Shown: positions 33,710-43,385, numbered from the stretch's first letter. The stretch: 44,700 bases of DNA from Thermoplasmata archaeon (GCA_015063165.1 SUSZ01000015.1:1-44700); one strand, 5' to 3'. Translations and numbers: made by a program. Notes: generated by a model not told the origin, from the letters alone.

Positions 33710-36700
33710 TCAGTTCAACGCGGATGCCAGAGCGGACATCATGGCGTCGATCTCTTCGGAGGTTGCGGCGGCGTTCCTATGGAGCTGGTACGAGCTGTAT
33801 CCGTCCACGAACACATCGCTTTCATAGACCGTGAAGAACAGCATGGTGAATGCGGAAGGTCCCATCGCCATGGTCACTGCCTTTCCGTAGAATCCGTCGA
33901 AGGAAGCTGTGGTAGTCACTTCGGTGGCAGGCATCCCCATATCCGCGATCATGGAATCCATCGTGGTCTTTGCCTCTTCGAAACGGACGGAAGCATCTGT
34001 ACATCCGTAGAACGCAACGGCAGTGGTCGGAGCCACTCTGGAACCGGTCTCGAATAGCGCTATCGCGAGCATGTCGTTGCTGCCCTCAGCTATCGACATC
34101 GTTCCGAAGGTGGAAACAGAGGAGTAGCTGGAGACGAACTTAGCAGCTACATCGTCCACATCTGCAGAGACCACGGTCTGGTGATCCATCGCGGACTTCA
34201 GAGCATTGAAGAATCCGTCAAACAGAGCGTCGGAGGATGCCCCGCGATAGGACTGGATCTTCAGGGTTCCGTCGACAGCCATGTTGCCCTCGGTCACCGC
34301 GAAGTACATCCAGGTCATGGTGCCGCCCATGCTGACAGTGTAGGTGCATGCGTTGGAGTTGTCGAATCCATACTTGGAGAGGTCTAGAGCGACCTTGGCT
34401 CCGTTAGCGTACGGATCTGGCTTGGCATCGACGGATGCGGACAGGGTCTCGAACAGGTCATCGGCATCATAGCTACCGAGGATGCGGAAATAGTGGCTGC
34501 CGTCGCTGACCATAGCAGAAGAACCGTCGGAATCGGACTCGACGAAGTAGGTTCCGAACATTCCTGACCCATAGCTGGACACGAACGCCGCGGCGACCTT
34601 GTCAGCTCCGGCGTTCAAGATGGTCTCGGGAAGCACATTGACGGTGCATTCGGCCTTGACATCTCCGACGGCGGCTGTGATGACAGCGGTTCCGTAGGCG
34701 ACTCCGGTGATGCTGCCATCTGCTATAATGGCGATCGACTCGTCGCTGGATGACCAGGTGACCGAAGAACCATCGCTGACGGTGGCCTCTATTCCGACGC
34801 TGTCACCGGCCACCAGACTGATGGTCGTCTCGGAGAGGTCAATGGAAGCAGGAGCAGAGGGCTTGTTCGAGCCTCCGGACGTTCCAACAGCCTTGGCAAG
34901 CGCGTCGAGCAGCTCTTTGATCTCCTCATCGGTCGCGAGATTTCCAGCATGGTACTGCCAGACCGTATATCCGTCGATGTAGACGTTTCCGTAATAGGCT
35001 GCGAACTTGAGAGCAGTGAACTTGGCCATGGCGGAAGCCTCGTGCTTGTACGCATAGCATCCGTCGAATCCTCCGCTGTAAACGAATTCGGTAGCAGTCT
35101 CCCCGGGCATTCCAAGAAGAGCCTCGATCTCTCCGGAGGAGACAGCGTTGTTGTATAGGGTCTCCGCAGCAGAGTTGACCCTGAAGACTATCGAAGGAGC
35201 CCTGGTTCCGATGGTGGCGACAGCAGTTGCGCTGGAATCGCTGGATCCAGCATCGACAGAATAGGTTCCGAAGGAGCCTGCTCCGTATGCGGAAACGAAA
35301 GCGGCGGCGATCTCGTCCGCTCCCATGACAGGGGTGACGGCTCCGGATTCGCTGGGATCGGAGACGGAGGAGGCGACCGCATCGACGAACTCCTTGAGCT
35401 CGTCATCGGTTGCCAGAGCCGAGGGGCGATACTGCCAAGTATCGTATCCGTTGACGAAAACGTTGCCATCGTATGCGGCGAACTTGAGCGCGGTGAATGT
35501 CGCCATGGCAGTAGCCTCGTGCTTGTATCCGCAGAATCCGTCGAAGGTTCCGGTGTAAGAGTACTCGCTGATGGTCTCGCCAGGCATTCCGAGGGGAGCC
35601 TCGATGGCTCCGCTGTTCACAGCGTCCTCATACATGGAGGCAGCCTCGATGTTCCCATCGAAGACTATAGTGAACGTCCTGGAGCCGCTGACCGCGGAAA
35701 CGCTGGCGTGCTTGGAGGTCGCGCCGGGATCAAGGGTGTAGGTTCCGAAGACACCATTGTACTTGGAGACGAAAGAGGAAGCGATCTTGTCCGCATCCGC
35801 ATCGCAGACGGTCTTGGTGTAGTCCTTCACGCTGTCGTCGATTACTGTGACGGTGCACTGGGTGCTGAGGCTTCCGATGGTGAGGGTGATGGTGGCGGTT
35901 CCTGCCGCGACACCGGTCACGGTTCCAGCGTCTACGGTGGCGACGGATGTGTCGCTGGACTTCCAGACAGTGGTTCCGGTGGCCTTGGAGCCGGCTGGAG
36001 CGGTGACATAGGACAGGAGCTTGGACTCGCCGATCTTGATCTCGGCGGTGTCAACATACATTGATATGGAAGTCGCTACTCCGCTCTCCCCAGACTCTCC
36101 ACCGAAGTCCTTCTTTCCGATGCAGAATCCGTGCTCGGAGACCTCGTAGTCGCTTCCGAGGTTCTGGATATAGCATATCTCGACCCATTTCTGGTTGATG
36201 TCGTCGCCGTATCCGGAGCTGACGTAGCTTCCGTACATGCATTCGACCGCGTATGCAACCTTGCAGATGAAGGGCATGCCGTACATGAAGAGGAACGTCC
36301 TGTCGGGACAGGCGTCCATCAAGGAAAGGGTGCTGGTGCTTCCGGTGGTGCTCTCCCAGACGGACTTCCAGTCTTCCTTGTCGTCGAGATAGCTGACAGA
36401 TGTCCTCACGGGAGCGAGGATGAAGTCCCCATTGTACTTGTCGTCGAGGATTCCGACAGTTCCGGAGGTGATATCCATGCTTCCGTCGGGGATCTCGATG
36501 AGGTCTCCGCCAGCGGCAGGGATAAAAGCCGAGACGGATGCGGCCGAAGAGGCATAGAATCCGGTTCCCATGCTTCCGGTCACCCAGCAGCATAGGACCG
36601 TGGGCTTTTCGCCAGCATCCTTGACGGCCTTGTCGACGGTCTCGTAGACGCTGTCCATCAGCCCTACGACCTTCTTCGCCTTGTCATCAGCTCCGCAGAG

Positions 36701-37441
36701 GAATCCGAGGGTGAGGTAGTAGTTCTCCTCCCCCTTGACATCGAACTTCATGGTGATGGTCTGAGTTCCGAGCTTAGACAGCTCCGCTTCGGTGTCAGAG
36801 TCGATGGGAGCCCCCATGCCTCCGTTGTTCTGGATGATGGCGTCGATTCCTCCGGAGACCTTGTCCGCCACGTTGGAGAACAGGGAGATGTCAAAATCGA
36901 CCATGGTGGAACTCACTGCAGGCTTGGACCAGATGTCCTTGTAGATTACATCGTTGGTTTGGGAGGTTCCGCTGCGTCCGTAGACGATGTCGGAGAGCCC
37001 AAGGGACTGTGCGGCGGTGAAGGTGGCGGTTCCGAGGACGCAGATGCTCTTGACCGGGTACTCGACGCTTTTGACATCGCTGTTCCCGTCAAGGTAGTAG
37101 ACGGTGGTCCCCTCCTTGCGGTCAGCGAGGTTCTGTGCGACCGTCGCATCGGCGGAATCTACCTTGCCGTCGTTGTTCGCGTCGGCGTAAGGGTAGAGCT
37201 TCTTCCAGTCGATGTCGTTAGACGAGTCGCTATCGCTGTTCTTGCTGACGATATTCTTGATCAGCGTGATATCGTCGGCGTTCAGATAGTCATCGTTGTT
37301 CGCGTTGCCGTAGACCTGGAGACGACCGTCGGAGTTCCCTACGATCTTCTCGGTATCATTGTTCTGCAAGAGAAGGAACGCTCCTATCCCTGCGACGATG
37401 ATTATCGCAGCTGCGACAACAGCCAGTATTTTCATGTTCAT
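33710..37441 (-). CDS. Giant anchored substrate-binding protein with dockerin-like, BIG2 and four novel repeat domains
   Basis: A 1243-residue exported protein. Residues 4-25 form an N-terminal membrane anchor or signal. Two dockerin-like Ca2+ motifs follow (GNANNDDYLNADD near 45 and DANNDGKVDSADA near 87). About 112-445 resembles a FecB/BtuF-type substrate-binding domain (SICVLGTATFTAAQSLGLSD, later SSAASVSAFIPAAGGDLIE). A BIG2-type Ig domain lies near 457-535 and another near 858-935. Four copies of an unrecognised domain of about 145 residues start near 548, 705, 938 and 1090, each with a phrase like ADKIAAAFVSxYGxxxFGTY and ending in a helix like ELLDALAKAV. Standard binding proteins have 300-400 residues, so about 800 are extra. 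It probably captures the substrate for the adjacent permeases, and the extra domains may bind cell-surface or polymeric material. Ribosome site AGGTGA lies before ATG. Confidence 0.8.
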   Translation of the reverse strand: MNMKILAVVAAAIIIVAGIGAFLLLQNNDTEKIVGNSDGRLQVYGNANNDDYLNADDITLIKNIVSKNSDSDSSNDIDWKKLYPYADANNDGKVDSADATVAQNLADRKEGTTVYYLDGNSDVKSVEYPVKSICVLGTATFTAAQSLGLSDIVYGRSGTSQTNDVIYKDIWSKPAVSSTMVDFDISLFSNVADKVSGGIDAIIQNNGGMGAPIDSDTEAELSKLGTQTITMKFDVKGEENYYLTLGFLCGADDKAKKVVGLMDSVYETVDKAVKDAGEKPTVLCCWVTGSMGTGFYASSAASVSAFIPAAGGDLIEIPDGSMDITSGTVGILDDKYNGDFILAPVRTSVSYLDDKEDWKSVWESTTGSTSTLSLMDACPDRTFLFMYGMPFICKVAYAVECMYGSYVSSGYGDDINQKWVEICYIQNLGSDYEVSEHGFCIGKKDFGGESGESGVATSISMYVDTAEIKIGESKLLSYVTAPAGSKATGTTVWKSSDTSVATVDAGTVTGVAAGTATITLTIGSLSTQCTVTVIDDSVKDYTKTVCDADADKIASSFVSKYNGVFGTYTLDPGATSKHASVSAVSGSRTFTIVFDGNIEAASMYEDAVNSGAIEAPLGMPGETISEYSYTGTFDGFCGYKHEATAMATFTALKFAAYDGNVFVNGYDTWQYRPSALATDDELKEFVDAVASSVSDPSESGAVTPVMGADEIAAAFVSAYGAGSFGTYSVDAGSSDSSATAVATIGTRAPSIVFRVNSAAETLYNNAVSSGEIEALLGMPGETATEFVYSGGFDGCYAYKHEASAMAKFTALKFAAYYGNVYIDGYTVWQYHAGNLATDEEIKELLDALAKAVGTSGGSNKPSAPASIDLSETTISLVAGDSVGIEATVSDGSSVTWSSSDESIAIIADGSITGVAYGTAVITAAVGDVKAECTVNVLPETILNAGADKVAAAFVSSYGSGMFGTYFVESDSDGSSAMVSDGSHYFRILGSYDADDLFETLSASVDAKPDPYANGAKVALDLSKYGFDNSNACTYTVSMGGTMTWMYFAVTEGNMAVDGTLKIQSYRGASSDALFDGFFNALKSAMDHQTVVSADVDDVAAKFVSSYSSVSTFGTMSIAEGSNDMLAIALFETGSRVAPTTAVAFYGCTDASVRFEEAKTTMDSMIADMGMPATEVTTTASFDGFYGKAVTMAMGPSAFTMLFFTVYESDVFVDGYSSYQLHRNAAATSEEIDAMMSALASALN

Positions 37442-37460
37442 TCGATTTCACCTGTTTTTT

Positions 37461-37484
37461 CTAAAAAGTTTAGGAATACCGAAA
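37461..37484 (-). promoter_or_regulatory. Possible operator before the binding-protein gene
   Basis: CTAAA-N3-TTTAG (37461-37473) is joined to TTTAG-GAATAC-CGAAA (37469-37484), one mismatch from the TTTAG-N6-CTAAA motif found before the flavodoxin and fusion genes. An A/T-rich AAAAAATAATTT stretch just upstream could be the TATA box. Confidence 0.4.
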
Positions 37485-37533
37485 TTATTTTTTGTTCAGA
37501 GCGCAGGCTATCGTCCAAGAGATTCTACCCCGT

Positions 37534-38610
37534 TCAGACGAAATGCTCGCGCTTGTACTGCTTGACCAGTATGAACAGGAACAGTGGCCCTCCGACCACG
37601 GACATTATCACTCCGACCGGGAGAGCCAGCACCTTTGCCAGAGCATCGGACGCCACGAGCAGGACAGCCCCTACAGCGAACGAGCCCAGCAGCATGTACC
37701 GGGTGTTGGTCCCCATGGTCAGACGCACCACATGAGGTGCGACGATGCCGACGAACCCGATGGTGCCGGTGAAGGCGACCACGACTGCCACCATCATCGA
37801 CGTCAGCAGGAGACAGATGAAACGGACCCGGTTGGGATCCTCTCCCATCGTGAACGCTCCCCTATCCCCGGCGTTCATCACGTTGAGCTTGTCGGACATC
37901 AGCAGAATCGCAGCGCTTCCAATGACGGTCGCGCCGACGATTATGGGCATTTTCTCCCATCCCACGCTCTCGAGGTGTCCCAGACCCCATCTGAACGCTC
38001 CGGACAGATCCGAGGGATTGGCCCAGAGCATGAAGACGGTCGAAGCGGCCCCGAAGAAGTACATGATGCCTATTCCGACCAGGATCAGCTCCGCAGGGGA
38101 GGTCTTCCTGAACATCATCACCGCTATCATGGCGGCGGTCGGCACCAGGGACAGGATGAAGGCGTTCACGACGACGGCCCAATCCCCGGTGAGTCCAGGG
38201 ACGAGCGATATTCCCATGGCTATGGCGATGGTTGCTCCGAATCCTGCTCCGGAGGATATGCCTGTCGTGTAAGGGTCTGCCAAAGGGTTGCGGAACACAA
38301 TCTGCATCACGCATCCGCCTATGGCCAGAGCGCCTCCGACGAAAGCGGCGTTTATCGCTCTTGGCAGGAGCCTGTCCCAGAAGATCATATCGGTGAACCT
38401 TCCGGAAGGAGCCTCGAACCCGAACAGATGGTGCCCCAGGACGGCGTAGGAGGTCCAGTAGGACTGGCTCGTGTTGTTGCTGAACCCGTAGAGCGCTATC
38501 ACGCAGACTGCCGCCAGGATCAGGAACCCTATGCAGACCAGCTTCTGCTTCCTCAAGAAGGAGTGATAATAGGTCCTGACCTCGTTTGTAGCTTCGACAT
38601 CCTTCGACAT
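37534..38610 (-). CDS. FecCD/BtuC-type ABC permease 2
   Basis: A 358-residue permease with about ten membrane helices and the family phrases GGALAIGGCVMQIVFRNPLADPYTTG, GISSGAGFGA and TGTIGFVGIVAPHVVRLTMG (the coupling-helix region for the ATPase). I chose ATG 38610, giving an N-terminus MSKDVEATNEV before the first helix. It overlaps the end of permease 1 by 58 nt, so the two form a coupled pair. With permease 1 it should form a heterodimeric channel for a metal chelate or corrinoid-like molecule. Ends in TGA. Confidence 0.88.
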   Translation of the reverse strand: MSKDVEATNEVRTYYHSFLRKQKLVCIGFLILAAVCVIALYGFSNNTSQSYWTSYAVLGHHLFGFEAPSGRFTDMIFWDRLLPRAINAAFVGGALAIGGCVMQIVFRNPLADPYTTGISSGAGFGATIAIAMGISLVPGLTGDWAVVVNAFILSLVPTAAMIAVMMFRKTSPAELILVGIGIMYFFGAASTVFMLWANPSDLSGAFRWGLGHLESVGWEKMPIIVGATVIGSAAILLMSDKLNVMNAGDRGAFTMGEDPNRVRFICLLLTSMMVAVVVAFTGTIGFVGIVAPHVVRLTMGTNTRYMLLGSFAVGAVLLVASDALAKVLALPVGVIMSVVGGPLFLFILVKQYKREHFV

Positions 38611-39725
38611 CGGTACATCATCCTCCTTCCGCGTCTTCCGAGCAGTATGTAAAGGAATATCGGCGAGCCGACGAACATCATGACGATCCCCACAGGCAGG
38701 TCCACCTCGGCCAGGAACCTGGATATGGTATCCGCGAACAGCAGGATCACCGGACCCAGAAGCATGGACGCCGGGATCACGTACCTGTTGTCCGCTCCCA
38801 GGATGGTCCTGACCATATGAGGGGCCAGTAGTCCGATGAATCCGATGATGCCTGTGAACGACAGGATGACCGCGACCATCAGGGATGAGACGATCAGGAT
38901 CGTGTACCGGACCTTGTTGACATCCACCCCCAGGCTGGTGGCGGATTTGTCTCCCAAGGCCAGCGCGTTGAGGTACTTGGTCGTCAGCATCAGGATGGCC
39001 GTGCATACCACGGTCCCGATGAGGATTATCCAGATGTTGTTCCAGTCGATGTCCGTAAGGCTCCCTATCTGCCAGCGGAACGACGATGTGAGGGTGTCGT
39101 CGTCCGTCCTGACCATCATCAGAGTGGTCAGTCCGCTGAAGAAATACGATATCGCTGTTCCGGCGAGGATCATCGTCACTGGAGAGATCCCTTTCATCAC
39201 ACCCACCAGCACTATGATCATCGCGCATGGGACGAGGGCGAAGATGAAGGCGTTGCCGATTATCCCATAGGTCCCTATGTTTCCGAAGGTGAATCCGAGG
39301 ATGATGGCCAGACAAGCTCCGAACACTGCTCCCGAGGACACTCCGAGGGTGTAAGGCTCTGCCAGGGGGTTGTTCAGAACGACCTGCATGGCCGCTCCGC
39401 ACACCGCCAGACCGGCACCGCATACGATGGCCCCAAGGACGCGGGGCATGGTGCTGTTCCAGACGATGTAATCGTTCCAGAACTTCACCGGCTCCTCTAT
39501 CCTGTCGTAGGAGACACCCATGATATGGTCAACGATGGCCATTATGCCGTCCCAGAACGTCATGTCCCTCCCGCTGACGGTGACCGAGTATCCCAGAAGG
39601 ATGAACATTGCAACAGCCAGGAGTATAATGAACAGCACCTTGCGCCAGATGTAGTTCTTGTACTCCGCGCGGAAGCCTTCGTCGGTGTCCGCCTCGGGTG
39701 TGGGATGACGCTTCAGGAAGCTCAA
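38553..39725 (-). CDS. FecCD/BtuC-type ABC permease 1
   Basis: A 390-residue permease with about ten helices and the family phrases CGAGLAVCGAAMQVVLNNPLAEPYTLG, GVSSGAVFGA and TGIIGFIGLLAPHMVRTILG. The start is a TTG at 39725 preceded by GGAGGGTGA, giving MSFLKRH. The C-terminus runs on with a basic tail (GRRGRRMMYRCRRM) that overlaps permease 2 in another frame. It follows the NifK/E-like gene by 44 nt on the same strand, which ties the importer to the nitrogenase-like proteins. Ends in TGA. Confidence 0.87.
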   Translation of the reverse strand: MSFLKRHPTPEADTDEGFRAEYKNYIWRKVLFIILLAVAMFILLGYSVTVSGRDMTFWDGIMAIVDHIMGVSYDRIEEPVKFWNDYIVWNSTMPRVLGAIVCGAGLAVCGAAMQVVLNNPLAEPYTLGVSSGAVFGACLAIILGFTFGNIGTYGIIGNAFIFALVPCAMIIVLVGVMKGISPVTMILAGTAISYFFSGLTTLMMVRTDDDTLTSSFRWQIGSLTDIDWNNIWIILIGTVVCTAILMLTTKYLNALALGDKSATSLGVDVNKVRYTILIVSSLMVAVILSFTGIIGFIGLLAPHMVRTILGADNRYVIPASMLLGPVILLFADTISRFLAEVDLPVGIVMMFVGSPIFLYILLGRRGRRMMYRCRRMSKLQTRSGPIITPS

Positions 39726-39769
39726 TCGGTCACCCTCCGTCTGTCTGTCTGCGACCCCATCATGATCCC

Positions 39770-41017
39770 TCAGAAGCGATTGATCACTCTCTCGAGAATG
39801 TACAGGGTGCCGACAGCTCCGAAAAGAGGCTGTGGGAGGAACTCCACGTTCATCATCGAGGGGAACCTAAGATCCACCCCGCGAAGGCAGTGATTGGACC
39901 TGGCATACATGTCGGCGGTGTTCCCGTCCGTGCACAGGATCTCCGTATACTCGGGAACGTCAGCATCCAAGGCATCAACCCATCCAATTCTCTCCAGGAA
40001 CTCTCCCATGAGTTCCTCCGAAGGCTCGTACGAGATGCCGTTGTACCTCAGGCACTTGGGAACCATCTGAAGGTTGTCGTAGAAGAACTTGGCAAGCGGG
40101 TAGCAGATCGACGGCTCCGCGTCTATAGAGAAAGAGAACGCGTCGGTGTCGAACCTTGCCGCCATCATGCGACGGTAGGCCTTCTTGCGTATCCTATCGA
40201 CATACTCCAGAGCCTTGGATGGGTCGTTACCGGTCCTCTCTGCGACCAGCTTGATCCACCTGTCGGTGTACTCGAACCCCACAGGGGAGCACTCCGGGAT
40301 AATGGTGGACATGCCGTACCTCTCGTGGTAGTAGTCGGCTGTCCTCAGGGCGTACTCCGGGCACACGGCGATGGCGTACTCCGCATCCACCGAGTCGCGG
40401 ATCTCCTGAACGGAGGAACCTGCTCCGAGGCAGCATATGACCTCTATCCCCATGAGCTCCAGGATGTGCGACATCTCCTCGTTCACGGATTCCCAATCCT
40501 TCTGCAGGACATGGTTCCCCAGGAGAACGGCCGTGTTCTTCCTGACGCCCTTAGCAGGCTGATTAAGCTTCTCCAGTACCCTCATGAGGGTGAGGTCTAT
40601 CCCCACGTTGATGGGCTTGGAGCTCAGGTCTGCGTCCAGAACTATAGCCCTGTCGCTAAGGCCGGTCTCCTCAATCGCCTTATTGCAGTCATCTCCGATG
40701 AGCGACGCTCCTGGAGAGCAGACGACCGCCACGAATCTGGTATCGCGCTCTTTTATGTACTGGAGAGCATCGAACACGCGGTCGTATGCGCCGTAGATGT
40801 AGTCGCTGGACTCCAGGTCGGTGCAGGGTATCCTGGCGCTTCCCCTGTAGTAGGGCGTCATCCTGCTGACCGACTTGTCCTTGCGAGGGTACACCTTGTT
40901 CGTAAGGGCCCAAAGGTTCTTCCTACATCCTTCGGGTCCATGCATGAGAACTGTGGAGTCCTTGATGCCTTCGATGGCCATCGTGACTCCGAAGAATCCG
41001 TCCGGTTTCACTATCAT
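39770..41017 (-). CDS. Nitrogenase component-1-like protein (NifK/NifE type)
   Basis: A 415-residue oxidoreductase-nitrogenase component 1 protein. The N-terminus is short. C31 in MHGPEGC corresponds to the second P-cluster Cys of NifK and C100 in VVCSPGASLIGDD to the third. The position of the first, 25 residues before C31, is Asp6. C65 lies in IPCTDLESSDYIYGA, the NifK-like block before the third Cys. It pairs most naturally with the NifD-type half of the upstream fusion. Spacing to that gene is 1 nt (TGA-C-ATG), with an AGGAGG site inside its end, so stoichiometric synthesis is likely. Length is below nitrogenase subunits (about 450-520) and near that of dark-operative protochlorophyllide reductase or NifE-type proteins. 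Ends in TGA. Confidence 0.85.
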   Translation of the reverse strand: MIVKPDGFFGVTMAIEGIKDSTVLMHGPEGCRKNLWALTNKVYPRKDKSVSRMTPYYRGSARIPCTDLESSDYIYGAYDRVFDALQYIKERDTRFVAVVCSPGASLIGDDCNKAIEETGLSDRAIVLDADLSSKPINVGIDLTLMRVLEKLNQPAKGVRKNTAVLLGNHVLQKDWESVNEEMSHILELMGIEVICCLGAGSSVQEIRDSVDAEYAIAVCPEYALRTADYYHERYGMSTIIPECSPVGFEYTDRWIKLVAERTGNDPSKALEYVDRIRKKAYRRMMAARFDTDAFSFSIDAEPSICYPLAKFFYDNLQMVPKCLRYNGISYEPSEELMGEFLERIGWVDALDADVPEYTEILCTDGNTADMYARSNHCLRGVDLRFPSMMNVEFLPQPLFGAVGTLYILERVINRF

Positions 41018-41018
41018 G

Positions 41019-43364
41019 TCAGTGGCCTCCTGTCATGGATTTGATCATCTGGAGCATGTCTGGAGGGACCCCCTCAGGCATCTTGCCCTCCTTCATCTGG
41101 TTGAGGGCAGCCTCCATCTTAAGAGGCATGTGGCCTCCCATCATCGCCTTGATGGCTTCGATCTGCTGCTGGGTGATCTTCACAGGCTCGGCCTTGCCCG
41201 TCTCCGGCTTCGATTCTTCCTCGCCCTCCCAGCTCCTCCATCCCATCGTAGGGGCGCTGGTCATCATCGTATGCATGTAGTCCAGATACTCGATCGAAGC
41301 GTAATGGGTGAAGCACTGGTAGTCGCGGCTGAACTCCTTGAACTGCTGCCCGTGCCATCCTATCATTACCCCGCCTATGACCATGTCTGGGTTGCTCTCC
41401 TGGACAGCCATCTTTATCTCCAAGGGGTTGGACATCTCGCGCACGTTGAGCCTGTCCTTGTAGCGAGACTCGAAATCTGGGCTGGGTCCGCTCCCTCCTC
41501 CGATCCTCATCCTGAAGACGTAATAATTCCTGATCTGGACGCCCGCATCGATAAGTACCTCGATCATCCAGTCGTCGTCTCCCAGGATCCCCGAGATTAT
41601 ATCCGCGGTCTTCCCCTCGAAGAACGGCCTGTGCCTCTCGAGGGCCTCCGCATACTGCTGCTTGATCTTTTCAGAAACGGCCTGAGAACGTTCCTCGATG
41701 CCGTACTCCTTTCCGACCTTCTCCACCCATGCCAGGGTGTCCGAGTACCCCTTCGGGAGGGGTTCGGAGAAGATCTTCATGCCCTTCTTCTCGGCCATGG
41801 CGTCGGCCATTCCGTTCACGGTAGGGTCGTCAAAGGTTCTGACGTTCAGAATGTTCTTCTTGCAGCCGACGACCTCGTCCAGGAACACGTTGTCTATGAT
41901 CTTGTGAACCTTGGAGAAACCGAGGTCCTTGAGCAGCCTGTTGGTCCATTCGCTGTTCCTTCCTGAAGAATACACGATGAAATTGTCGTCGATCAGGTTG
42001 CATTCCATGTCGACAGGCTCGCGAGCCTCGTCGATGAAGTCGATTATAGCCTGCATGGCCATAAGACGGCCCTCTTCGGATCCCCCGGTGAGGTTCCCAT
42101 CGGCCTTCACGACCACGAGATTGAGCCCGGGGTACTCCTCCTCGGCCTTCTTCTTGATGAGGTCCAGGTTGTCCCCTATCATTCCAGGGACGCAGGTGGT
42201 GATTACCATGATGGTCCTCTTTCCCTTGTTGGCTTCAGCGCGGATTATGCGCATGAGGTCCTCATGCCCTCCGAAGATGGATGAGTCGTTGCTCATGCGT
42301 GTGGACTGGATGTTGTTCCTCAGGATACCGACGGTGCTGGGATTCGTTCCCATCTCGGTGAGGAAATGGACGTCCTGCGTGTGGGACATGACATAGCCAC
42401 AGCTCGCAGGCCCGTGGATGATGATCGGGAGGTCGTTGACCCTTCCTGCAGCGAATACCGCTCCACGGCTCGCGCAGGAACCCGTTCCCCTACGGACCTT
42501 GTTGCAGTGGCAGGCTTCTCGCTTGAAGTTGCCCAGAACGGTTATGGCCTTGCCAGCGGCCAGATCGTTGAGCTGGGCGTCGCTGAGAGGATGAGGGTCG
42601 TAAAGCTTCCTTACGCCGGTGCTGATCGCTATGACGTCGTTAGCCAGCTGCCCATAGATGGAGGCGGGAACAGAATCGGGGAAAGCTTCGGAAACGGTCT
42701 TCCCGAGCCGCTCAGCCTCGATGAACTCATCGGAACGGGGGATGTCGACCACTATAGGGAGACCCACCCCGTCAGAGAACCTCTCCACGATCTCGCGTTC
42801 ATTCTCAACATTCCTCCTGTTCAGAATGATCCCGGCTACCCTAGGACGGGCGGAGCCGAAATTGAGCAGCCCGCGGAGTATGTTATTGGCCGCATAGATG
42901 GCCATGAACTCCCCTGACGTGACGATGTAGACGGCATCGGCGTATTCGTTCCTCATAGGGACCGCGAAACCGCCGCACACGACGTCTCCGAGAACGTCGT
43001 AAAGTGTGATGTCCTTATCGATCTCGTTGATTCCCATCTTCTCGATGGTGTCGAAGGTCGTGAGAATCCCTCTTCCAGCACATCCTATGCCGGGTTCAGG
43101 GCCTCCAGCCTCGATACACATGACACCGCCGGAACCTTCGAGCATGATGTCTTCGAGCTTCCTCTGTGACGGAGGAGTGCTTCTGATGTAATCCAGAACC
43201 GTCGTCTGCTCCTTGCCGTTGATAAGATACTTGGTGGAATCGTGCTTGGGATCGCATCCCACCTGAAGCACCTTCACCCCTTTTTTCGCCAGGGTGAACG
43301 AGAGGTTCGAAGACGTCGTGGATTTGCCGATACCGCCTTTACCGTATACTGCGACTTGCAACAT
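41019..43364 (-). CDS. NifH-NifD fusion: nitrogenase-like reductase
   Basis: A 781-residue single chain. Residues 1-255 are a NifH/BchL/CfbC-type ATPase: P-loop GKGGIGKST (8-16), switch GCDPKHDST (36-44) and the cluster cysteines C95 ([12 protein letters not shown]) and C130 (GDVVCGG). After a short linker, residues 275-700 are NifD-like: C297, C322 (HGPASCGY) and C391 ([11 protein letters not shown]) match the three P-cluster cysteines in spacing. The region of the FeMo-cofactor Cys reads YSSGRNSEW without Cys. A Met-rich tail (720-781) has two IK(A/S)M(M/T)GGH motifs. NifH and component 1 are normally separate, docking transiently. The reading frame is continuous with no stop or shift. It cannot be the ordinary F430 enzyme pair CfbC/CfbD, where the subunits are separate and there is no NifK-type partner. 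TATA AATATTTAAAT lies 22-32 nt before ATG. Confidence 0.9.
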   Translation of the reverse strand: MLQVAVYGKGGIGKSTTSSNLSFTLAKKGVKVLQVGCDPKHDSTKYLINGKEQTTVLDYIRSTPPSQRKLEDIMLEGSGGVMCIEAGGPEPGIGCAGRGILTTFDTIEKMGINEIDKDITLYDVLGDVVCGGFAVPMRNEYADAVYIVTSGEFMAIYAANNILRGLLNFGSARPRVAGIILNRRNVENEREIVERFSDGVGLPIVVDIPRSDEFIEAERLGKTVSEAFPDSVPASIYGQLANDVIAISTGVRKLYDPHPLSDAQLNDLAAGKAITVLGNFKREACHCNKVRRGTGSCASRGAVFAAGRVNDLPIIIHGPASCGYVMSHTQDVHFLTEMGTNPSTVGILRNNIQSTRMSNDSSIFGGHEDLMRIIRAEANKGKRTIMVITTCVPGMIGDNLDLIKKKAEEEYPGLNLVVVKADGNLTGGSEEGRLMAMQAIIDFIDEAREPVDMECNLIDDNFIVYSSGRNSEWTNRLLKDLGFSKVHKIIDNVFLDEVVGCKKNILNVRTFDDPTVNGMADAMAEKKGMKIFSEPLPKGYSDTLAWVEKVGKEYGIEERSQAVSEKIKQQYAEALERHRPFFEGKTADIISGILGDDDWMIEVLIDAGVQIRNYYVFRMRIGGGSGPSPDFESRYKDRLNVREMSNPLEIKMAVQESNPDMVIGGVMIGWHGQQFKEFSRDYQCFTHYASIEYLDYMHTMMTSAPTMGWRSWEGEEESKPETGKAEPVKITQQQIEAIKAMMGGHMPLKMEAALNQMKEGKMPEGVPPDMLQMIKSMTGGH

Positions 43365-43385
43365 CTATCCGAGTGAGTCAAAGTC

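Noticed and set aside
38611-39423. Long extension of permease 2 into the permease 1 gene
   Set aside because: The upstream in-frame codons are an Arg/His-rich shadow of permease 1; ATG 38610 gives a normal FecCD permease.
41019-43364. Calling the cluster a nitrogenase (nitrogen fixation)
   Set aside because: The FeMo-cofactor Cys is not seen, the NifK-like protein is short and lacks the first P-cluster Cys, and no nifB or nifEN accompany it.
41019-43364. Calling the pair CfbC/CfbD of coenzyme F430 synthesis
   Set aside because: CfbCD uses separate CfbC and a homodimeric CfbD without a NifK partner, and no cfbA, cfbB or cfbE gene is present in the window.
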